A stretch of 64,000 nt of DNA from an uncultured Paracoccaceae bacterium (GCA_913061275.1 CAJXSR010000006.1:62001-126000); one strand, 5' to 3'. Shown: positions 18,534-27,560, numbered from the stretch's first letter. Program-made: numbers and translations. Notes: generated by a model from the sequence alone, not told the origin.

Positions 18534-19469
18534 TTATTCTACGAACGGCTTCCACACATCTTCATGATCAGCCAACCACTTTGCAGCGGCGTCCTGATGG
18601 CTCATGCCGTCGATGTCCACTAAAGCAGCCATTTGACCAATGTCCGTTGACGAAAAGTCCAGCTTAGAAAAAGCTGAATACGCCGCAGGGTGTGTTTTTG
18701 GAAACTTGTAATTAGCTGCTTTTTTCAGCCAACCCTTTGGCGAACCACAGGCTCCATCACCACCGTCAGCAACACGGCATCCATCCGTATAAGCAGGGAA
18801 TTCAATGAATGCAAAGCCTTCCGCGTCGGTAAAGTTTGGTGTCCAGTTAAAGGTAATGATGCCTCGGCCTTCTTTCTTGGCTGATGCCAATTCTGCCCAG
18901 ATTGCATCGGCACCACCAGCAAATTTTACAGTGTATAGATCACCAAGACCAAGTGCTTCTAGGCGTATCGGCATAAGATCACCGTGCCAGCTTTGTGGGC
19001 CTTCCAACCAACGGCCTTTGCCCTCTGAATCTGCTGTAGCAAATACTTCAGGGCAATTTTTTAAGGCTTCCCAGTTAGGTAAGCCGGGGCATAGATTGTC
19101 GTCGATCACATATTGAGGAACGCCCATTTCTTCTAGTGTTGCAGCTGAATGTGTTCCTGCATCGATAATTCCGCCTTTAGCCATGGCATTGTAAAAAGAT
19201 GCGCCAAAAGTTGACTGCCAAACTTCATGTGAAATTGTGACATCACCGATGCGGATGGCTTCGTAGACAGCTTGAGAGTCAGCTGGAACATATTCAACAG
19301 TGTCTCCTAAGCTTTCAAATATGCCGCCAATCACATAGGCCATAACGACCTGACTTGACCAGTTATGTGTTGGAATGACGATTGGCTCTGCCGAGTCCGC
19401 TGCCATTGCATGGCTCCCGATCGAGGCAAGCCCGATAGCGGCAGCCGAAAGTGTGTTTTTAAGTTTCAT
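18534..19469 (-). CDS. tmoX: TMAO-binding periplasmic protein
   Basis: A 311-residue OpuAC-type substrate-binding protein with a signal peptide (MKLKNTLSAAAIGLASIGSHAMA, cleaved near residue 23). The mature part begins DSAEPIVIPTHNW and contains many Trp residues (IPTHNWSS, SHEVWQSTFG, GPQSWHG), fitting an aromatic cage for a methylated amine oxide. Identification as TmoX rests on its operon with a fused permease and tdm; glycine betaine or choline binding would look similar. It is divergent from a LysR gene, 272 bases away, the likely regulator. Confidence 0.88.
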   Translation of the reverse strand: MKLKNTLSAAAIGLASIGSHAMAADSAEPIVIPTHNWSSQVVMAYVIGGIFESLGDTVEYVPADSQAVYEAIRIGDVTISHEVWQSTFGASFYNAMAKGGIIDAGTHSAATLEEMGVPQYVIDDNLCPGLPNWEALKNCPEVFATADSEGKGRWLEGPQSWHGDLMPIRLEALGLGDLYTVKFAGGADAIWAELASAKKEGRGIITFNWTPNFTDAEGFAFIEFPAYTDGCRVADGGDGACGSPKGWLKKAANYKFPKTHPAAYSAFSKLDFSSTDIGQMAALVDIDGMSHQDAAAKWLADHEDVWKPFVE

Positions 19470-19741
19470 GGTATCTCCCGTTTCTTTTCTATAGGTTTTC
19501 GAAAGCTACATCCCAAAAGCCCATCGGAATCCGACAATCGAAGTGGTGACATATTGTCAGGAGTCGCTGATTCCTCTGCATATAATTTTGATGGGCAAAG
19601 CCCTTGTATTCTGATGGCAAATTTGATAAAATAACTTTTAATCAATGTGTTACTCATTGGCGCTATTTTGACCTGTTAAAAAATTGACACGAATATATAT
19701 GTTATCGATGTTGCGCCACACCAGCATCTTTGGAAGGAAAC

Positions 19742-20665
19742 ATGGGTACAAATCACAAATCTCTTCCGCCACTGGATCACTTGCTTGCATTTGAAGCAGC
19801 GGCGCATTTTGAAAGTTTTGCCGCTGCATCCAGAATTTTGAACATCAGTGAAAGTGCAATCAGCCGAAAAACGCGCTTGGTAGAGTTGCATTTTGGTGTA
19901 CCGCTCTTCTTGCGTGGTCACAAATCTATTTCACTTACACCACAAGGACGGCAGCTTTTGGATCGCATTTCACCTGCCATGCAAAGCCTTCGGGATGCGT
20001 CTAACGATCTTATGTCACGGCAAAATCGAAATGAAGTTTCGTTGGCGGCAACGAATTCCGTTGCTGCATTGTGGTTGATGCCCCGACTTCGTAAGTTCAA
20101 CACGCGTAACAAACAATTAAAAATAATGCTATTTGCATCCGACAGCGATGCCGAATGCCTAGGCGACAGTAACGATCTTGCTATTCTTCGCGGTGAAGGT
20201 AACTGGCCTGGTTACAAGGCAAAGCTATTGTTCGGCGAAAGCATTTTTCCGATCTGTTCTCCTGCTTTTTTGAAACGCCAACCAAAGGTTGGCGACATGG
20301 CCGAGCTGCCACAACTTCCACTCATTGAAGTTTCCAGCGATCACACTGAATGGATGAACTGGGAAACTTGGTTTTCTGGACAAGATATTCAGGCTGATAA
20401 ACTTGATGGTGTGGCAACATTCAATGCCTACCCCTTAGCAGTGCAAGCTGCGGTGGATGGGCTTGGAATTGCATTGGGGTGGGGTCATTTGGTCGATCAT
20501 CTGTTGGAAACTGGGGCACTGATACGGCCCTTAAAATCGCACCAAACACGGACAACCAGCGGCTATTACTTGTTGAGCCCTGAAAAACAGCGCGCGTTCC
20601 CCGAACGTCGTGTGGTCGAGAACTGGTTATTAAATGAAAGTGCTGCACGTAAGCGATATGGCTGA
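19742..20665 (+). CDS. LysR-family (GcvA-like) transcriptional regulator
   Basis: Start chosen at ATG 19742, preceded by GGAAGGAAAC; a TTG at 19730 would overlap that ribosome site. The 307-residue product has the N-terminal winged helix-turn-helix (LLAFEAAAHFESFAAAS, ISESAISRKTRLVE, GVPLFLRGHK) and a C-terminal effector domain ending in the GcvA-type SPEKQRAFPERR segment. It is divergent from tmoX and is the best candidate for control of tmoXWV-tdm. A terminator shared with the amt gene follows. Confidence 0.88.
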   Translation: MGTNHKSLPPLDHLLAFEAAAHFESFAAASRILNISESAISRKTRLVELHFGVPLFLRGHKSISLTPQGRQLLDRISPAMQSLRDASNDLMSRQNRNEVSLAATNSVAALWLMPRLRKFNTRNKQLKIMLFASDSDAECLGDSNDLAILRGEGNWPGYKAKLLFGESIFPICSPAFLKRQPKVGDMAELPQLPLIEVSSDHTEWMNWETWFSGQDIQADKLDGVATFNAYPLAVQAAVDGLGIALGWGHLVDHLLETGALIRPLKSHQTRTTSGYYLLSPEKQRAFPERRVVENWLLNESAARKRYG

Positions 20666-20708
20666 CCCAATCTAATTTTAAGGTAAGCGACCAAACTATC
20701 ACCCAGCC

Positions 20709-20730
20709 AGTGTTGTCAAACAAACTTGAG
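20709..20730. repeat. Solitary IS6-family terminal repeat
   Basis: AGTGTTGTCAAACAAACTTGA matches the IS6 end at 35657-35677 except for its first base. There is no transposase sequence beside it. It lies between the end of the LysR gene and the terminator. Confidence 0.55.
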
Positions 20731-20741
20731 AGACAACATAA

Positions 20742-20771
20742 ATAAGGCGCCGAAAAACTCCGGCGCCTTAT
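20742..20771. terminator. Bidirectional rho-independent terminator
   Basis: An 11-bp perfect stem (ATAAGGCGCCG / CGGCGCCTTAT) with an 8-base loop separates the convergent LysR gene and the small protein/amt operon. A T-rich run follows on both strands, so it can serve both transcripts. Confidence 0.85.
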
Positions 20772-20787
20772 ATGTTTCTATGTCGCT

Positions 20788-21003
20788 TTAGTAGCGTTCA
20801 AGCATTTTGGCAATCTTTTCGGGATCACCCATTTTCATGACCTCTTCCATGTGCTTTGTTTCGCGACGTGCCTGGGTAATGTGCCAGCCAAGCCAGAAAA
20901 CCACACCTGCGATGACCATTGGTAATTCGAACCCTTGGAAGGGATAAATGGCCCCAACGTCAGCCAAATCAACGGCCCAGTTTTCATATCCGATAGTAGA
21001 CAT
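20788..21003 (-). CDS. Small membrane protein paired with ammonium transporter
   Basis: A 71-residue protein with one hydrophobic segment (about 28-43, MVIAGVVFWLGWHI) followed by a charged tail (QARRETKHMEEVMKMGDPEKI). I do not recognise a named family. It lies 11 bases behind amt on the same strand with a good ribosome site (AGGAGG-like, from TTCCTCC on the plus strand) and ends at the shared terminator. Co-transcription suggests it modifies or stabilises the ammonium channel, which is inference. Confidence 0.7.
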   Translation of the reverse strand: MSTIGYENWAVDLADVGAIYPFQGFELPMVIAGVVFWLGWHITQARRETKHMEEVMKMGDPEKIAKMLERY

Positions 21004-21014
21004 TTTATTCCTCC

Positions 21015-22379
21015 TTAAGATTTAGCGGTTAGATGTTTATGGTTTGCAGCGGTAATTTCAGCCACAGCATCTTCATAGGCGTGATGCTCTGCAAAATCCA
21101 AGCCCTGAAGCTCAATCTCTGGAGGGATACGCAAAGTACCATATGCAGCCTGAATACGCGCAACTACATATGCCGGGCAGAACCCAAGAACGAAGAACAT
21201 GATGATTGCACCGATAAACTGACCTAGCGGGTTGATCGCTGCATAGCCTTCATATGGTGATGATGGTACACCCCATAGAACGAAGCCTGCAATGGCAACA
21301 CCCAAGAAACCAGCATATCCGTGAACTGCAACAGCACCCACAGCATCGTCGATTTTGAATTTCTTCTCGACCCAGTAGTGTAGTTTGTATGCAATCACAG
21401 GGACAATGGCCCCGATCAACAATGCCTGCATCGGATGGTACAGATCGTTCCCGGCAGAAGCGCCGATGATGCCTGCAAGGCCACCAGAGAAGGTCCAGAA
21501 TGCGTCACCCTTGGACACGATGTATGTGGCCATCAAGCCGCCCGATAAGGACAGTAGGAAGTTAAAAGTGATCGCCCCAAGTGAGGTAGGCCCAAGATAA
21601 ATGTTTGTGGCTGTCCACGTTGTACCCGTGATTTGACCGTCAATGACCTCGGGTGAGATCAATGGAACGTTACAAGCGGCGTAAAACCCCCAGAACCCTG
21701 TATAGATCAGGAACAGGCCGATTGTGACCATCCATGGATTGTGTGGTGGAATATCGCGCGGTGTGCCGTCTTTGGCAAATTTTCCGATCCGTGGCCCTAG
21801 AACGAATAGGAGGCCTAAAGCATAGCCGCCGGCAATAGCATGGATAACACCGGATGCATAAGCATCGTGGTAGCCAAGTACTTTGACCATCCAACCATCC
21901 CAGTGCCAGCCCCATGCTGCGTCAATGATCCACCAAACGGAACCGATCAGGACGGCGTGAACCCAAAGTGCCGATGATCGAATGCGTTCGATTACGGAAC
22001 CGGATACGATCGAAGCTGCTGTCCAGGAAAACAGTAGAAACGCTGCCCAAAACACACCAGTGATGCGATCTTCAAGGTTCGTGGCCATATTTGGCGATGT
22101 TGGCAGGTTCGCTTTACCAGCTGCCCAATCAATACCGCCCATACCAGGGAAGAAATTTGGGAACGCCCAATAAATCCACCAGCCAAAGAAAAAGAACGAG
22201 ACGGTTACCAGCGGTATAATCATCACGTTCTTCATCAATGTATGCATATGATTTTTACGGCGACTTGCGCCCACTTCGTACATGCAGAATCCCACATGTA
22301 TCAAAAACATGAACACCACCGTTACCCAGTAATAAAACTCGGTAAAGATGGTGGTTAAAGCGTTTAAATTCCCATCCAT
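21015..22379 (-). CDS. amt: Ammonium transporter (Amt family)
   Basis: A 454-residue channel with eleven or more membrane spans. The twin histidines of the Amt pore are visible as His180 (GVIHAIAGGYALG) and His353 (AVHGYAGFLG). Methylamine is a classic Amt substrate analogue, and the gene lies inside the methylated-amine island between tmoXWV-tdm and dmmDABC, so it may recapture ammonia released by the pathway or carry methylammonium. It lacks a GlnK gene beside it; a 71-residue membrane protein is there instead. It is divergent from dmmD. Confidence 0.92.
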   Translation of the reverse strand: MDGNLNALTTIFTEFYYWVTVVFMFLIHVGFCMYEVGASRRKNHMHTLMKNVMIIPLVTVSFFFFGWWIYWAFPNFFPGMGGIDWAAGKANLPTSPNMATNLEDRITGVFWAAFLLFSWTAASIVSGSVIERIRSSALWVHAVLIGSVWWIIDAAWGWHWDGWMVKVLGYHDAYASGVIHAIAGGYALGLLFVLGPRIGKFAKDGTPRDIPPHNPWMVTIGLFLIYTGFWGFYAACNVPLISPEVIDGQITGTTWTATNIYLGPTSLGAITFNFLLSLSGGLMATYIVSKGDAFWTFSGGLAGIIGASAGNDLYHPMQALLIGAIVPVIAYKLHYWVEKKFKIDDAVGAVAVHGYAGFLGVAIAGFVLWGVPSSPYEGYAAINPLGQFIGAIIMFFVLGFCPAYVVARIQAAYGTLRIPPEIELQGLDFAEHHAYEDAVAEITAANHKHLTAKS

Positions 22380-22725
22380 TTCTTGTCCCCTTAGTTGTTT
22401 TAGGCGTACTTGTTGCCTGTCAGTAATAAAATATTAATCGTAGTATTGCGTGAAAAAAGGTGCTGTTGTCAACAAAAAGTCTACTTTCGCCGATTTTTGC
22501 TTGAATTCCGGCTTTTGGAAAAGCCGCGTGTTTTGGAAATCTGTTATGAATGCTTTCGATATTTTGTAATGAATCGCGGGAAGTTCTAATAAAATGGCAG
22601 ATAAAATATTTCCTACGAGGAATGTTTTTTTATTTTAAGTCTTGATTTTTCTTTCGCCATGAGTCTGAATGTCGGCAGCAAAAACGACATAGATAAAGAA
22701 ACATACATAATTTGGGAGATTCTTA
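22380..22725. other. Divergent promoter region of amt and dmmDABC
   Basis: A 346-base noncoding stretch that must carry both divergent promoters. A small hairpin-like TTCCTACGAGGAA followed by a T-run occurs near 22611-22632. I found no clear sigma-54 (GG-N10-GC) site or NtrC-type dyad by eye, and no long frame or repeat. Confidence 0.45.
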
Positions 22726-23871
22726 ATGGCTATTATTTACAGACATTCTGTATTGGCAAACCGCCACGCAGAAATCGGCGCTAAACTGGAAGATTGGAAC
22801 GGCATGGGAACAGCTTGGTTCTATGACGATACACCCGAGCGAGCAGAAGCAGACTACTTAGCCGTTCGCACAAAAGCGGGCCTGATGGATGTGTCAGGTT
22901 TGAAAAAGGTTCATGTGGTTGGCCCGCAGGCAGCAGCCGTGATTGATCGTGCGACAACCCGCAATGTCGATAAAATCATGCCAGGACGCTCCGTTTATGC
23001 GTGTATGCTGAATGACGAAGGTAAGTTTATCGACGACTGTGTCATATATCGTCTGAGTGTTAATCATTGGATGGTAGTCCATGGTACGGGCACCGGACAT
23101 GAGCAACTAACAATGGCAGCTCTAGGAAGAAACGTATCCATAATTGCCGATGACGATTTGCACGACATGTCACTGCAAGGCCCTGTTGCTGTTGATTTCC
23201 TTGCCAAGCACATCGATGGCATTCGTGATCTTGCATATTTTGGTATCCTACAAACAAAATTGTTTGGCCGCGCAGTTATGATTTCACGCACTGGGTACAC
23301 AGGTGAAAGGGGATATGAAATTTTTGTCGGCTCTAAAGATGCTGTTCATGTCTGGGACAATATTTTGGCTGAAGGTGCTAGTATGGGGATCGTTCCTGTA
23401 CAGTTTTCCACACTTGATCTGTTGCGCACTGAAAGCTATCTGCTGTTCTTTCCTGGTGACAACTCTGAAACCTATCCATTTGCAGATGAACCATGTGGTG
23501 ACACACTTTGGGAATTGGGGCTGGAATTCACTGTTTCCCCTGGCAAGATCGGTTTTCGAGGTGCGGAAAACCACTATGCCCTAGAAGGCAAGGAAAGGTT
23601 CAAAATCTACGGTGTTCGCCTAGAAGGGACCGAACCGGCAGATGAAGGCGCGGTTTTATTGCAAGACGGAAAAGAAGTGGGTCATGTGACCTTCGGTATG
23701 TATTCATCTTTAAATAAGCACAATGTTGGCATTGCACGTATGCCTGTTGAATGCGCTAAAGATGGATGTAAAATGACAGTGCGAAACGCAAATAATAATG
23801 AAATTCCCTGTGTCGCGGAAGAAATGCCTTTCTATGACAAAGATAAGAAAATTCGCGTAGCTAAAGGCTAG
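22726..23871 (+). CDS. dmmD: GcvT-like tetrahydrofolate-dependent protein of the dimethylamine monooxygenase cluster
   Basis: A 381-residue aminomethyltransferase-fold protein (MDVSGLKKVHVVGPQA, SRTGYTGERGYEIF, LDLLRTESYLLFF). In known dmmDABC clusters DmmD is thought to transfer the formaldehyde equivalent from dimethylamine oxidation to tetrahydrofolate. It is first in the operon, with GGGAG ahead of ATG 22726, and separated from dmmA by a stem-loop at 23886-23912. Gene order D-A-B-C is exactly that of the roseobacter clusters, which gives the specific call. Confidence 0.87.
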   Translation: MAIIYRHSVLANRHAEIGAKLEDWNGMGTAWFYDDTPERAEADYLAVRTKAGLMDVSGLKKVHVVGPQAAAVIDRATTRNVDKIMPGRSVYACMLNDEGKFIDDCVIYRLSVNHWMVVHGTGTGHEQLTMAALGRNVSIIADDDLHDMSLQGPVAVDFLAKHIDGIRDLAYFGILQTKLFGRAVMISRTGYTGERGYEIFVGSKDAVHVWDNILAEGASMGIVPVQFSTLDLLRTESYLLFFPGDNSETYPFADEPCGDTLWELGLEFTVSPGKIGFRGAENHYALEGKERFKIYGVRLEGTEPADEGAVLLQDGKEVGHVTFGMYSSLNKHNVGIARMPVECAKDGCKMTVRNANNNEIPCVAEEMPFYDKDKKIRVAKG

Positions 23872-23885
23872 TCGATTACAAAGAT

Positions 23886-23912
23886 AGGGTGTAGGCTTTT
23901 GACTTACACCCT
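23886..23912 (+). terminator. Stem-loop between dmmD and dmmA
   Basis: An 8-bp stem (AGGGTGTA / TACACCCT) with an 11-base loop, followed by TTTAACTTT. It probably acts as a partial terminator or a message-stability element, giving dmmD a different level from dmmABC. Confidence 0.6.
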
Positions 23913-23946
23913 TTAACTTTATCAAAGATAAGAGGACGCTGGGCAA

Positions 23947-24555
23947 ATGTCCAAATTCAATTTTCCAGAAAGTATCATGAGCCGACCAGTCTATGGAACG
24001 CTTGAACCGCGTTCGGGTAAAGCACACTTGATGGTGGCTGATGCACAAGGTGCCGAGGCTATCATTGGCCTTTCAAAGGCAGACAGCGGTTTGCTGTCAA
24101 AAACGCACATTATATATATCCCCAAGGGTACGGGTGATACGTATACTGGCAAACTTGAAAAACTTGGGGCGGCACAGTTATATGTGGGGCCATCCTATGA
24201 GGCTGCAAAAACACGACTGCAACGCACCTTGGCTGGTGCCCATATGGGATTGCAGGTATATTTGTCAGGAACCGAAGGGTTGATGGGCCAAGCGATGCTG
24301 GAAGCCACCAACGCGGGCATCCCACACACCGCAATACAAACCGAACATCGCGGTTCGGTGGCTCGGCGCATGCAATGCGTGCATTGCAAAGGTATAACCG
24401 AGGATGTGATGACTGATCCGTTCGTCTGTTCGCATTGTGGTTTGAGCTTGTTTGTTAGAGATCACTATTCACGTCGACTGGCTGCCTTTCAGGGGGTGTG
24501 CATTGATGCAGAAGACCCTGGTAATGTACCTGCATCTGTGGAGTTGTATAAATGA
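23947..24555 (+). CDS. dmmA: Dimethylamine monooxygenase subunit DmmA
   Basis: A 202-residue protein with no known catalytic motif in its first 140 residues and a C-terminal zinc-ribbon-like domain: Cys144-x2-Cys147 (MQCVHCKG) and Cys161-x2-Cys164 (FVCSHCGLS). This is the layout of DmmA, the small subunit of the three-part enzyme that oxidises dimethylamine to methylamine and formaldehyde. Its stop overlaps the dmmB start by four bases (ATGA). The sequence alone says little; the neighbours decide the call. Confidence 0.85.
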   Translation: MSKFNFPESIMSRPVYGTLEPRSGKAHLMVADAQGAEAIIGLSKADSGLLSKTHIIYIPKGTGDTYTGKLEKLGAAQLYVGPSYEAAKTRLQRTLAGAHMGLQVYLSGTEGLMGQAMLEATNAGIPHTAIQTEHRGSVARRMQCVHCKGITEDVMTDPFVCSHCGLSLFVRDHYSRRLAAFQGVCIDAEDPGNVPASVELYK

Positions 24556-25517
24556 GCGCTGGAACTGAAAAAATTGCTGTGACTGTTACAGATATTGTCA
24601 AAGTTAACGATCTTGTGACGCGCTTTAAGTTTGAACCAACCAAAGGTGGCTTGTTGCCAACATTTTCGGGCGGTGCACACACCGTGGTGGAAATGAAGGA
24701 TGGCAACATTACGCGTCTGAACCCTTATTCATTGATGTCTGACCCTTGGGATCAATCGGCGTATACAATTTCGGTGCGCCGTGATGATGAAGGTCGCGGG
24801 GGATCGTTGTTTATGCACAATAGCGTGAAAGTTGGTGACCAAATGGTGGTCAGCAATCCAGTGAATTTGTTTTCGCTAGACTTACGCGCAAAGAAGCACC
24901 TGATGTTGGCCGGTGGCATTGGTATCACGCCATTCCTTGCGCAGATCAAACAGTTGGATCGTGCCCGCGGAAACTGGGAGTTGCATTATGCGTGCAGAAA
25001 TGAAGCACTTGGGTCTTATGTTGATTACCTGACATCAACGCATCCGAATGATGTGAATGTTTACTATGATGATGAAAAACAGTCCATCGATCTGGAAAAC
25101 CTTCTAGATGGTCAACCTTTGGGAACGCATATCTATGTGTGTGGCCCCAAAGGAATGATTGACTGGGTGCGAGGGAAAGCCGCTGAACTTGGATGGCCAC
25201 GTGAAGCTGTCCATTATGAAGAGTTTTTGGCACCACAATCGGGCAAACCGTTTGAGGTTAAGTTGGCTGTATCGAACAAGGTCATTCAGGTCGGCGAACA
25301 TGAAAGCTTGCTAGAAGCGATTGAACGGGCAGGGGTGGATGCACCTTACCTGTGCCGTGGCGGGGCATGCGGACAATGTGAAACAGATGTGATCAGCTAT
25401 GATGGAAAATTCCTACACCGCGATCACTGGCTGGAAGATAATGAACACGCATCGGGCAAAAAGATCATGCCATGCGTTTCGCGGTTTGAGGGCAAGACCC
25501 TTGTCTTGGACCGATAG
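24552..25517 (+). CDS. dmmB: Dimethylamine monooxygenase reductase subunit DmmB
   Basis: A 321-residue reductase with an FNR-type flavin/NAD domain (RLNPYSLMS, GGIGITPFLAQI, YVCGPKGMID) and a C-terminal plant-type [2Fe-2S] domain with Cys268, Cys273, Cys276 (LCRGGACGQC) and Cys308 (MPCVSR). It resembles vanillate demethylase reductases and should pass electrons from NAD(P)H to the haem subunit DmmC. Coupled to dmmA by overlap and to dmmC with an 11-base gap. Confidence 0.92.
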   Translation: MSAGTEKIAVTVTDIVKVNDLVTRFKFEPTKGGLLPTFSGGAHTVVEMKDGNITRLNPYSLMSDPWDQSAYTISVRRDDEGRGGSLFMHNSVKVGDQMVVSNPVNLFSLDLRAKKHLMLAGGIGITPFLAQIKQLDRARGNWELHYACRNEALGSYVDYLTSTHPNDVNVYYDDEKQSIDLENLLDGQPLGTHIYVCGPKGMIDWVRGKAAELGWPREAVHYEEFLAPQSGKPFEVKLAVSNKVIQVGEHESLLEAIERAGVDAPYLCRGGACGQCETDVISYDGKFLHRDHWLEDNEHASGKKIMPCVSRFEGKTLVLDR

Positions 25518-25528
25518 GGAGAAATCTG

Positions 25529-26581
25529 ATGATAATGCAGTTCAACGAAGAGACATTCCGCGAGGACTATACGTTTCACAATTCTGACTGGGCGATAAAC
25601 CGTTTCCCGTTTCCGTTCCACGAAGACAGCTACATGTATGCCGTCAATATGGAACAGCATCGTGGAGGGCCGGAAGGCTCGATTTACGAAAAGCGCTTTG
25701 ATGTAGATGAACACTATGTTGCGGAAATGAAAGACAGGGCGATGGTGCTGTCAGATGATCCGTTGCGTTGCCAGTCATTGCCGCACATGACTTTGGCCGG
25801 CTGGGATCTGTTAGAACTGATAATGGTGTCAAAATCCGAAGATTACCCCGATCTGTTTGAGCTTCACCGTAATGGTGACAAATGGCACTGGATCAACAAG
25901 CCATTGGGCATTGAAGACCACTTCACCTTTTTGGATGAAACCACTTTGCCTTACGGGCCTATGGAATATATTACACGCCAAACACAGGGTGATTTTTGTG
26001 TTTTGGATCAACGTGATGACAATCTATGGATGGATGCGGGCATTGTCACAACTCAGGCCGACTGGTCGCTGGATTTTGACATTGGTATGAACTTTTTTGA
26101 ATGGCATGCACCTGTACCTTTGGCGCATGAAAAAGGTATTTTCGTACGGGCGCTGAAATTTTTATTGAATATCCAACAAGGTGCCCCGGCACGGCGCCTG
26201 AATTGGACAATGACGGTTAATCCTTTGCTGGATACAAGCCCTGAAAATTACCACAAATGGGGTGTGCAGAAAACTGAAATTACACCCGAAAATATCGGCA
26301 GAAAACAATACTTGCGGGTAGAACTGCAAACGTTCTTCCGTCTTCCACGATCCAACGGGTTGGTTTTTCCGATCAGGTGCTATCTGATTGCTTTCGAAGA
26401 CTTAGTGAAAATCCCGAAATGGGGCCGCCGTCTACACCGTGTCATCCGAGATTTACCGGTAGAGCTAGCAACATACAAAGGGTTTATCGATAATCGCCCG
26501 ATGATGCTGGATTATCTGTCAGAGTTTGATGATGGCGAGCCCACGTCCGATGGAATTTGGCCCGATCGGCATTTGGAATAA
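25529..26581 (+). CDS. dmmC: Haem-dependent oxidative N-demethylase (DUF3445), subunit DmmC
   Basis: A 350-residue protein of the DUF3445/haem-dependent oxidative N-demethylase family, the catalytic subunit that inserts oxygen to remove a methyl group from dimethylamine. It has the usual N-terminal YTFHNSDWAINRFPFP and PVPLAHEKGIF blocks and a LRVELQTFFRLPRS segment. A GGGAGAAATCTG ribosome site precedes ATG 25529. It is the last gene of dmmDABC and of the island; an IS6 end begins 23 bases after the stop. Confidence 0.87.
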   Translation: MIMQFNEETFREDYTFHNSDWAINRFPFPFHEDSYMYAVNMEQHRGGPEGSIYEKRFDVDEHYVAEMKDRAMVLSDDPLRCQSLPHMTLAGWDLLELIMVSKSEDYPDLFELHRNGDKWHWINKPLGIEDHFTFLDETTLPYGPMEYITRQTQGDFCVLDQRDDNLWMDAGIVTTQADWSLDFDIGMNFFEWHAPVPLAHEKGIFVRALKFLLNIQQGAPARRLNWTMTVNPLLDTSPENYHKWGVQKTEITPENIGRKQYLRVELQTFFRLPRSNGLVFPIRCYLIAFEDLVKIPKWGRRLHRVIRDLPVELATYKGFIDNRPMMLDYLSEFDDGEPTSDGIWPDRHLE

Positions 26582-26590
26582 TCTGTATGT

Positions 26591-26604
26591 GGTGCTGTCA
26601 GACT
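26591..26604 (+). repeat. Partial extra copy of IS6 left end
   Basis: GGTGCTGTCAGACT directly precedes the full left end GGTGTTGTCAGACAAACTT at 26605. It is a truncated second copy of the same terminal repeat, suggesting nested insertion or end slippage. Confidence 0.5.
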
Positions 26605-26656
26605 GGTGTTGTCAGACAAACTTGACGGCTTCGGAACCAATCCGTAATTTTATCCA

Positions 26657-27250
26657 ATGAAAATACAAAACCACTTCAAATACTTTAAAACCTCCCCGGA
26701 AATTATCCGCTTGGCCGTGATGTATTACGTTCGCTATCCGCTCAGCTTTCGCCAAGTTGAAGATATCTTGCATGAACGCGGAATTGATATTTGCCATGAA
26801 ACGGTACGGTTTTGGGTGAATAGATTTGGGAAAGAATTTGCCAAGGAAATTCGGAAGAAGAGGGTGGGGTACCATTCAAACTGGCAGTGGCATTTAGACG
26901 AAGTTTTTGTGAAGGTTAATGGCGAACGCTTCTACCTATGGCGTGCGGTTGTTCACGAAGGTGAAGTTCTAGAATGCTCCGTTACAAAACGGCGCAACAA
27001 GGCGGCAGCGAAGGAGTTTCTCATAAAAATAATGAGAAAGCACGGATCGCCAGCGATTATTACAACGGATAAGTTACCATCCTACGGCACTGCTTTTCGT
27101 GAAGTTGGCGTTGCTGACAGACAGCTTTGCGGCGGCCGATCAAACAATCGATGCGAAAACTCACATCTCAATACGATTAAACCCAAAACGGATGGTGGAA
27201 TTGGCCAGTGGAGACTTTTGGCATTCCGGGCCCATATCCGGGGCCTATAA
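26657..27250 (+). pseudogene. IS6-family transposase, C-terminus replaced
   Basis: The frame keeps the N-terminal domain and all three candidate catalytic residues: Asp81 (HLDEVFVKV), Asp138 (IITTDKLPSY) and Glu167 (NRCENSH). After residue about 171 it departs from the family and ends in 26 unrelated residues; some 60 C-terminal family residues are lost. It has the best-preserved N-terminal frame of the IS6 copies here but is unlikely to be active. Confidence 0.82.
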
Positions 27251-27560
27251 AGCGCCTCCATTCGCAAGCCGTATCTCTAACACGCTGATAACACGCGGTT
27301 ATACTGCGTTAAACTTACACTGTCAGATTATGGAAGACTGTTTGGCTGTGCGCGCAGTCTTGAGCTATCTAGTCTGGGCTCGAAATTCCTTGTTAACAGG
27401 GAATTTACAGGGAAAATATACAATTTTTACCTAATTTGATGAGTCTGGCCTGTAATATAGGCTTGATTACAGTGTGTTATTGATGATTTCCCTAAGAATA
27501 ATAACAGGGAGTTTATTTTATATACTAAGGAGAATAAACGAGAAAGCAGGAAATGGATTA
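27172..27560. other. Foreign segment inside the IS6 element
   Basis: About 390 bp replacing part of the transposase gene. No family protein is visible. It contains a direct near-repeat AACAGGGAATTTACAGGGAA near 27393 and a related AACAGGGAGTTT near 27500. It may be a piece of another locus captured by recombination between two IS6 copies. Confidence 0.45.

Noticed and set aside
22380-22725. Sigma-54/NtrC control of amt or dmmD, or a glycine riboswitch before the GcvT-like gene
   Set aside because: No GG-N10-GC promoter, NtrC dyad or convincing tandem aptamer was visible by eye.
27099-27434. 111-codon frame spanning the IS6 insert junction
   Set aside because: It is out of frame with the transposase and has no known motif.
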